This document shows positions 4,920 to 8,744 of a stretch of DNA of 8,744 nucleotides, in pieces. Under the pieces are notes generated by a model. It had not been told where the DNA came from. It worked only from the letters and a program-made list of their open reading frames with translations, and ran no database searches. Position 1 is the stretch's first letter. Each line of letters opens with the position of its first letter. The stretch is from Planctomycetota bacterium (lineage in GTDB: Bacteria; Planctomycetota; PUPC01; DSUN01), in the NCBI GenBank assembly GCA_016872875.1, contig VGYW01000348.1, positions 1 to 8,744 on the forward strand, in the 5' to 3' direction. The translations under genes were made by a program, and so were the position numbers.

Positions 4920-7493
4920 TCACTTGGCGGCGGCCTTGTAGGTGATGATCGCCACGCCGGGCCTGTCGGGGATGGTGACGAGGAGGCCGGGGTCGAGAAG
5001 TTCGCGGCCGGGGAGCTTGGCGGGCTTGCCCTCGTCGAGGTTGGTCAGGACGTACTCGGCGGCAGGGTCGAGGCCGCGGAGGCGGAACTCGGCGGTGAGA
5101 TAGGGGCTGTCGGGCCGGCGAAATGCTTGCACGACGCCCTCGCCCGGCTCGGGGCCGTCGAATTGCCAGGCCATCCAGACGGAGTTGTCGAGGCTGTAGG
5201 GCGTGAGGGGATAGAAGTCGCCGTAGTAGTGCTTGCTGATGGCCCGCCACTGGCCGAAGAGCTTGCGGAGCTTGTCGTAGTCAATGTCCTTGACGCGGAG
5301 GTCAACGCCGCAGCCGAGGCTGGGGGCGGCGTTGCTCCAGAAGGCGTAGGGCTGGACGGGGGTCTTGCCGCCGCCGTAGTAGGGCGCGTTGTCGCAGGCC
5401 ACGGTGCCCGTGCCGTGATAGGGGAGCCAGAAGGAGAGGCCGTAGGTCATCCCCTGGTGGCCCGTGGCCTCGAAGGCGTAGTCGCTCCGCCACAGGGGGA
5501 CGGCGCGGCGCATCGTCTCCAGGTCATTCCGCCGCCCGCCGCTGGCGCAGGAGTCAATGAGCATGTTGGGGTGGCGGCGGCGGAGTTCGTCCCAGTAGGC
5601 GAGGTAGCCGGTGACGTGCTTGATCTCGGTGATGCCCTGGCGGTCGGGCGCGTCGTTGGCCCGCCAGTAGCCGAGGGGGTCGAAATTGAAGTCCTGGCGA
5701 TACAGGTCAATCCCCTGCTCGGTGAGGAGCTTGTCCACGTGCTCGGTGAGCCATTTCCGCGCCTCGTCGTTGCCGAGGTTGAGGAGGCGGTTGCCGCCCG
5801 GCTTGCCGAGGAGCCACTCGGGGTGCTTCTCGGCCAGCCAGGTGCCGTCGGCCACCCGCTCGGGCTCGAACCAGACCAGGATGCCCATGCCCTTGGCGTG
5901 GGCGTGGTCGCTGATGGGCTTGAAGCCCTTGGGGAAGCGCTTCGGGTCCACCTCCCACGTGCCCACCTGGGGCCAACCCTTCTGCTGGATGTACCACCCC
6001 GCGTCCATCCACCAGTAGTCGAGCTTCAGCCCCTCTTCGAGGAAGCGGTTGATGAACATGATCTGGTTTTCGGTGTTGGCGTCAATCATCTCGTTGTAGG
6101 CGCGCGAGCTGGCCGCGACGAATTGCGGCGGGGGCAGCTTGCCGCCGGGCTTGGGCATCGAGTGGGCCATCATCCAGCGCCGCCAGAGGTTCTGCGCGCG
6201 GACCCAATCCCCGCCCTTCCAGAACTGAAGGACCATGAGCGGCGAGCGCACCTCCTCGTCGGGCAGGAGCTTGAAGTGCGTCAGCTCCTGCCCCGCTCGG
6301 ATGCGGAGGCCCGTGCCGCCGTTGCGGGCGAATGTGGCGGCCCACTGCCCCGGCCAGCCGACGACCACGATCAGCCCCTCCCTGGTCTCTGTGGGCGGGC
6401 CCTCCGTGCCCCGCGTTCCCCATTCGATATTGAAGTAGGACCAGTCGGTGTTGGTCGGCCGCCCGCCGGCCGCGGCGATGCGCTTCGTGGCGTTCGGCTT
6501 CAGCTCGGTCAGGAGCGGCCCATAGTCGCCCTTGCTGCACGGCGAGCCGACGGCGTGGTGGAGGAGGAACTCCTGCTTTCCGCTGCGGACGATTGAGGCG
6601 TCGAGGGCCTGGATGTCGGCCAGGATGAGCGTGTCGGCCTTGCCTGTGTTCTTGAAGTACAGCGTCCACTCTACCGTGGGGAAATCGTGGTATTCGGCTG
6701 CGATGCAGGTCACGACGAGGCCCGTCTTAGGGTCGGTGTAGGTCACGATCAGGCGGTCGGCGGGACCGCCGCCACTCTTGACCCTCGCCCCCCTCCGCTC
6801 CCAGGTGGGAAGCAGCGCGGTGGAGGGCTGGCCGCCATAGGTGAAGGAGAAGGGCGTCCCGGCGGCAAACAGCCCTGCCTCCTCGATGAAGGGCAGATCA
6901 CCCAGCCACACCTCCTTGCCGTCGGCGAGCACAACCTTCGCGTCCGCCCAGTCGCTCTGGTCGCACGCGATGCCGTCGCCCGCGTTGCCGACCTCCAGCG
7001 TGAACTCCGTCGCGCCGCCGAGGTCCACGGCGACCGGCACGGGCGGCATCCCCTCGCGGAGGACGCCCGACTTGAATGCCTCCTTGCCGCCGACGCTGAC
7101 GGAGAAGACCACGCTGCCCCGCCCGCCGCTCGTCTGCTCGTTGGAGTCCACGCCCACGACGGCGGAGAACGCCTTCCCCGGCCCTGGCAGGCGGACGACC
7201 ACCTTGCTGACGGCGTGGCAGAACAGGCCGCGGGTGAACTCCTTCCCCGCGAGCTTCAACGGCTTGCCGTGGCGGTTGTTCTTCACCACGGGGTCGTTGT
7301 TGGCGAGCACCAGCAGCCCTGGCTCAGCCAGCTTCACCGTCTCGGCGACCTCGAACCGCGCCGTCACCCATTGCCGCGCCCTGGCCGTCTCCTCCCTCGT
7401 CGGCGTGGTGCCCAACGTCTCATGCGTAGCCGCCATGGCGAACGCCCCCAAAACGAGAACGAGGAATGCCCGCTGACCGCCAAGTCGCGCCAT
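4920..7493 (-). CDS. Secreted GH36 alpha-galactosidase-like enzyme with N-terminal NPCBM domain
   Basis: This 857-residue exported enzyme probably releases alpha-galactose (or alpha-N-acetylgalactosamine) from polysaccharides or oligosaccharides. Residues 1-22 form a signal peptide (QRAFLVLVLGAFAMAA). An NPCBM domain spans about 45-195 (GLFCHAVSKVVVRLPG; ACDQSDWADAKVVLADG), a beta-sandwich common on glycosidases. A beta-sandwich linker region leads to the GH36 barrel: LDYWWMDAGW (491-500), LVWFEPERV (539-547), the presumed nucleophile Asp601 in YRQDFN, SCASGGRRND (648-657) and the presumed acid/base Asp671 in WRSDYAF. A C-terminal beta domain covers about 780-855. Start ATG 7493 is chosen because AGGGAG lies 9 bases upstream and a signal peptide follows; in-frame upstream ATGs lack both. 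A promoter is visible at 7549-7577. Confidence 0.9.
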   Translation of the reverse strand: MARLGGQRAFLVLVLGAFAMAATHETLGTTPTREETARARQWVTARFEVAETVKLAEPGLLVLANNDPVVKNNRHGKPLKLAGKEFTRGLFCHAVSKVVVRLPGPGKAFSAVVGVDSNEQTSGGRGSVVFSVSVGGKEAFKSGVLREGMPPVPVAVDLGGATEFTLEVGNAGDGIACDQSDWADAKVVLADGKEVWLGDLPFIEEAGLFAAGTPFSFTYGGQPSTALLPTWERRGARVKSGGGPADRLIVTYTDPKTGLVVTCIAAEYHDFPTVEWTLYFKNTGKADTLILADIQALDASIVRSGKQEFLLHHAVGSPCSKGDYGPLLTELKPNATKRIAAAGGRPTNTDWSYFNIEWGTRGTEGPPTETREGLIVVVGWPGQWAATFARNGGTGLRIRAGQELTHFKLLPDEEVRSPLMVLQFWKGGDWVRAQNLWRRWMMAHSMPKPGGKLPPPQFVAASSRAYNEMIDANTENQIMFINRFLEEGLKLDYWWMDAGWYIQQKGWPQVGTWEVDPKRFPKGFKPISDHAHAKGMGILVWFEPERVADGTWLAEKHPEWLLGKPGGNRLLNLGNDEARKWLTEHVDKLLTEQGIDLYRQDFNFDPLGYWRANDAPDRQGITEIKHVTGYLAYWDELRRRHPNMLIDSCASGGRRNDLETMRRAVPLWRSDYAFEATGHQGMTYGLSFWLPYHGTGTVACDNAPYYGGGKTPVQPYAFWSNAAPSLGCGVDLRVKDIDYDKLRKLFGQWRAISKHYYGDFYPLTPYSLDNSVWMAWQFDGPEPGEGVVQAFRRPDSPYLTAEFRLRGLDPAAEYVLTNLDEGKPAKLPGRELLDPGLLVTIPDRPGVAIITYKAAAK

Positions 7494-7548
7494 CTTTCCC
7501 TGCTCCCTAACGAAGGCGTAGGGATTGTCCAGCAACATGTGTCCAACG

Positions 7549-7577
7549 ATCATGGCCGAACGCCCCTGCTCTGTCAA
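7549..7577 (-). promoter_or_regulatory. Sigma70-like promoter for the GH36 gene
   Basis: On the minus strand a perfect TTGACA (7577-7572) is followed after 17 bases by CATGAT (7554-7549, 4 of 6 matches). The start point would be near 7542, leaving a leader of about 50 bases before the ATG at 7493. The -35 hexamer is 15 bases from the edge of the nested palindrome. Confidence 0.55.
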
Positions 7578-7591
7578 GGCCAGGGACTGGA

Positions 7592-7850
7592 GAGTATGGC
7601 CCCCAATCCTGGCTCGGTTGTTCGGAGCCCCTGCGGGGCGTACTATATCAGCCCAGGGCAACGCCCTGGGAACTGGCCCGGAGCAAGGTGCAGCCCAGAA
7701 TGGGCGTACTAGGCGGAGCTCGATAGTACGCCCATTCAGGGCTGAGAACCCGTCCGCGCAGTTTCCCAGGGCGTTGCCCTGGGCTGATATAGCACGCTCC
7801 TTCGGAGCTAAGAGGCCCGCCTACGGGCGCCAGGATAGGGGGCCATACTC
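7592..7850. repeat. 259-bp nested palindromic element
   Basis: Three sets of arms are nested. The outer arms at 7592-7612 and 7830-7850 match at 20 of 21 positions. The middle arms at 7643-7672 and 7763-7792 match perfectly over 30 bases, and each contains its own hairpin CCCAGGGC-AAC-GCCCTGGG (7652-7670 on the left). The inner arms at 7692-7711 and 7724-7743 match at 19 of 20 positions around a 12-base loop. Small hairpins lie in each half: GCCCC-TGC-GGGGC at 7627-7639 and GCTCC-TTC-GGAGC at 7796-7808. It occupies the gap between two divergent promoters. It carries no transposase, and its reading frames (SPGQRPG-type peptides) appear in several frames as by-products of the palindrome. Confidence 0.92.
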
Positions 7851-7866
7851 GGGACCGGAGAGGCCG

Positions 7867-7894
7867 TTGACATTCGCGCGGGTGTGGGTACACT
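7867..7894 (+). promoter_or_regulatory. Sigma70-like promoter for the DUF2442 gene
   Basis: A perfect TTGACA (7867-7872) is separated by 16 bases from TACACT (7889-7894, 4 of 6 matches). Transcription would begin near 7902, just ahead of the GGAG ribosome binding site, so the leader would be very short. The -35 lies 17 bases outside the nested palindrome. Confidence 0.5.
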
Positions 7895-7919
7895 TGGATT
7901 GGGGCGTGGAGTGACCGCG

Positions 7920-8189
7920 ATGCTATACGTGACGAGTGCCGGGTATCTGCGGTGCTACAAAATGCGTATCACCTTCAGCAACGGCGAGGCCGGCGTTGTG
8001 GACCTGGAGGCCGCGCTTTGGGGGCCGGTGTTCGAGCCTCTCAAGGACCTGCGCGCCTTCAAGCGCTTCAAGGTCTCGGACGTGCTCCACACGATTTCGT
8101 GGGACAACGGCGCCGACTTCGCGCCGGAGTTCCTGTACGACAAGCTTCGGGAACAGGCGCACACACCTGAGGCGGCAGTTGCGTCATGA
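7920..8189 (+). CDS. DUF2442 domain protein
   Basis: The 89-residue product fits the small DUF2442 family over almost its whole length: YKMRITFSNGEAGVVDLEA (13-31), GPVFEPLKD (35-43) and TISWDNGADFAPEFLYDKL (58-76). Biochemical function is not established. In many genomes a DUF2442 gene is adjacent to a DUF4160 gene in toxin-antitoxin-like or mobile contexts, but no DUF4160 partner is present on either side here. The ATG at 7920 is supported by GGAGTGA at 7908-7914; in-frame start codons further upstream lie within the promoter. The gene converges on the membrane-protein gene, and the two coding regions overlap by six bases. Confidence 0.82.
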   Translation: MLYVTSAGYLRCYKMRITFSNGEAGVVDLEAALWGPVFEPLKDLRAFKRFKVSDVLHTISWDNGADFAPEFLYDKLREQAHTPEAAVAS

Positions 8190-8513
8190 CGCCCTCCCCC
8201 CGATCGAGAACGCGGCCATGCCGGCCGCGATGGCGAGCATGGCGACGTACTGGAGCGGCGTGAGCGGCACGCGGAAGAGGATGGCAATGGAGCCTTGGGC
8301 GCACAAGAACGCCCCGCCCGTGCCCAGGCCGAGCGCAAGGTTCGGGTTCATCGCCTTGTAGAGCATCATCAGGAACACGATACTCGACGCCCCGAAGACG
8401 TTGCCCAGGATGAACCCGAGCGCTCCCTTGCCTGGCGTGCGGCTGCCGTAGGCGAAGAAGAGCTGGGCCACCGCCTGCATCGCCCAGAAGATGCCGAGCC
8501 AAAGGTAGTGCAT
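8184..8513 (-). CDS. Small four-helix membrane protein, SMR/EamA-like
   Basis: The 109-residue protein is very hydrophobic with four predicted membrane helices (about 3-22, 31-52, 57-81 and 84-105). Its size and layout match the small multidrug resistance (SMR) and single-EamA-repeat proteins of the drug/metabolite transporter superfamily, which act as antiparallel or homologous dimers. Helix four (PLTPLQYVAMLAIAAGMAAF) resembles the dimerising helix of EmrE-type proteins. The essential membrane Glu14 of EmrE appears to be replaced by Gln13 (alignment by eye), so proton-coupled drug export is doubtful. The ATG at 8513 has only a weak, distant G-rich site upstream; Met12 is too deep in helix one to be a better start. 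The substrate is unknown. Confidence 0.6.
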   Translation of the reverse strand: MHYLWLGIFWAMQAVAQLFFAYGSRTPGKGALGFILGNVFGASSIVFLMMLYKAMNPNLALGLGTGGAFLCAQGSIAILFRVPLTPLQYVAMLAIAAGMAAFSIGGRAS

Positions 8514-8560
8514 GAGTATCTATCGGCCCCCATCACGAGGAATGGCGAACCTCCATTGCG

Positions 8561-8600
8561 GTCATTCCGAGCGGAGCCTTGCGAAGTCGAGGAGTCTCTC
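8561..8600. repeat. Dispersed-repeat-like element (GTCATTCCGAGCGGAG type)
   Basis: The segment GTCATTCCGAGCGGAGCC, followed by a GCGAAGTCGAGGAGTCTC block, matches from memory a type of intergenic repeat often seen in environmental genomes (GTCATTCCGAGCG...GAGGAATCTC). Only one copy is in the window, so its repeated status is inferred. It lies upstream of the partial gene and of the leftward membrane-protein gene. Confidence 0.45.
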
Positions 8601-8646
8601 CCGTCCTGAAGTCCAAGAGAGATAGTATGTAGGCCGTGGCCACCTC

Positions 8647-8655
8647 TGGTAAGAT
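8647..8655 (+). promoter_or_regulatory. Possible extended -10 promoter for the partial gene
   Basis: TGGTAAGAT combines an extended TGn with a -10 hexamer that matches TATAAT at 4 of 6 positions. No convincing -35 is found at proper spacing. The transcript would start near 8662 and have a leader of about 48 bases holding a (GTT)5 run at 8664-8678. Confidence 0.35.
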
Positions 8656-8709
8656 GAACAAGAGTTGTTGTTGTTGTTTTCGTTCACCCGGAAGAAGGAG
8701 ACCACGGCC

Positions 8710-8744
8710 ATGAAGAAGAAGGTAGCAGATTCCCGCACGAGGGG
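8710..8744 (+). CDS. N-terminal fragment of a gene cut by the window end
   Basis: An ATG at 8710 is preceded by AAGGAG at 8695-8700, nine bases away, which is a strong start signal. Only the first eleven complete codons are present (MKKKVADSRTR), giving a basic N-terminus. The frame is open to the last base. The family cannot be identified. The basic start might begin a signal peptide or a nucleic-acid-binding protein, but there is too little sequence to decide. Confidence 0.5.
   Translation, partial: MKKKVADSRTR

Noticed and set aside
3385..5250. 621-codon minus-strand reading frame
   Set aside because: It runs antisense through the transporter and cyclohydrolase genes and overlaps the GH36 gene in another frame. 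It has Arg/Pro/Ala-rich shadow composition typical of GC-rich DNA.
5127..6596. 489-codon plus-strand reading frame
   Set aside because: It is the antisense shadow of the GH36 gene, whose signal peptide, NPCBM and catalytic motifs are clear. No ribosome binding site or family was seen.
7494..7661. Upstream extension of the GH36 protein to in-frame starts at 7661 or 7553
   Set aside because: These starts lack a ribosome binding site, would cover the promoter and palindrome, and would bury the signal peptide inside the protein.
7592..7850. Insertion sequence with terminal inverted repeats
   Set aside because: The interior is palindromic throughout and too short for a transposase, and no target-site duplication is evident. 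At most it is a non-autonomous element.

Overview
The window reads as a GC-rich bacterial chromosome segment. Genes are densely packed and mostly start behind good Shine-Dalgarno sequences, and the promoters look sigma70-like. The sequence carries no taxonomic marker. The mix of dispersed palindromic repeats, a secreted NPCBM/GH36 glycosidase, a DapL-type aminotransferase and a stand-alone IMP cyclohydrolase suggests Planctomycetota or a relative (Lentisphaerae/Verrucomicrobia or an uncultured PVC-like lineage). That placement is inference.

Layout. Positions 1-123 are non-coding: a TTGG-rich low-complexity tract, then a perfect 17-bp inverted repeat at the 3' end of a leftward gene (124-888) for a secreted protein of unknown function with collagen-like Gly-Pro stretches and a His/Arg/Asp tail. 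Divergent promoters at 921-929 (-) and 975-1003 (+) separate it from a rightward run: coaD (1042-1536, coenzyme A synthesis), a DapL-like aminotransferase (1601-2776, lysine/peptidoglycan precursor synthesis), three 126-bp palindromic repeat units (2775-3142), a TauE/SafE membrane transporter (3173-3997) and a stand-alone IMP cyclohydrolase (4006-4740, last step of purine synthesis). The last two are tightly coupled: the ribosome binding site of the second overlaps the stop codon of the first.

A large leftward gene (4920-7493) encodes an exported NPCBM + GH36 alpha-galactosidase-like enzyme converging on the cyclohydrolase. Its promoter and that of a small rightward DUF2442 gene (7920-8189) flank a 259-bp nested palindrome (7592-7850). 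DUF2442 converges on a four-helix SMR/EamA-like membrane protein (8184-8513, minus), with stop codons overlapping in the palindrome TCATGA. The last 230 bases hold a dispersed-repeat-like element, a GTT microsatellite and the first codons of a gene that runs off the end.

The genes are mostly household or catabolic enzymes, and I see no defence system, CRISPR array, RNA gene, transposase or phage gene. The most unusual content is intergenic: several unrelated palindromic or low-complexity repeat families sit at gene ends and between promoters. Two of them, the 126-bp array and the 259-bp nested palindrome, are highly structured, and they generate the long spurious reading frames in the window.
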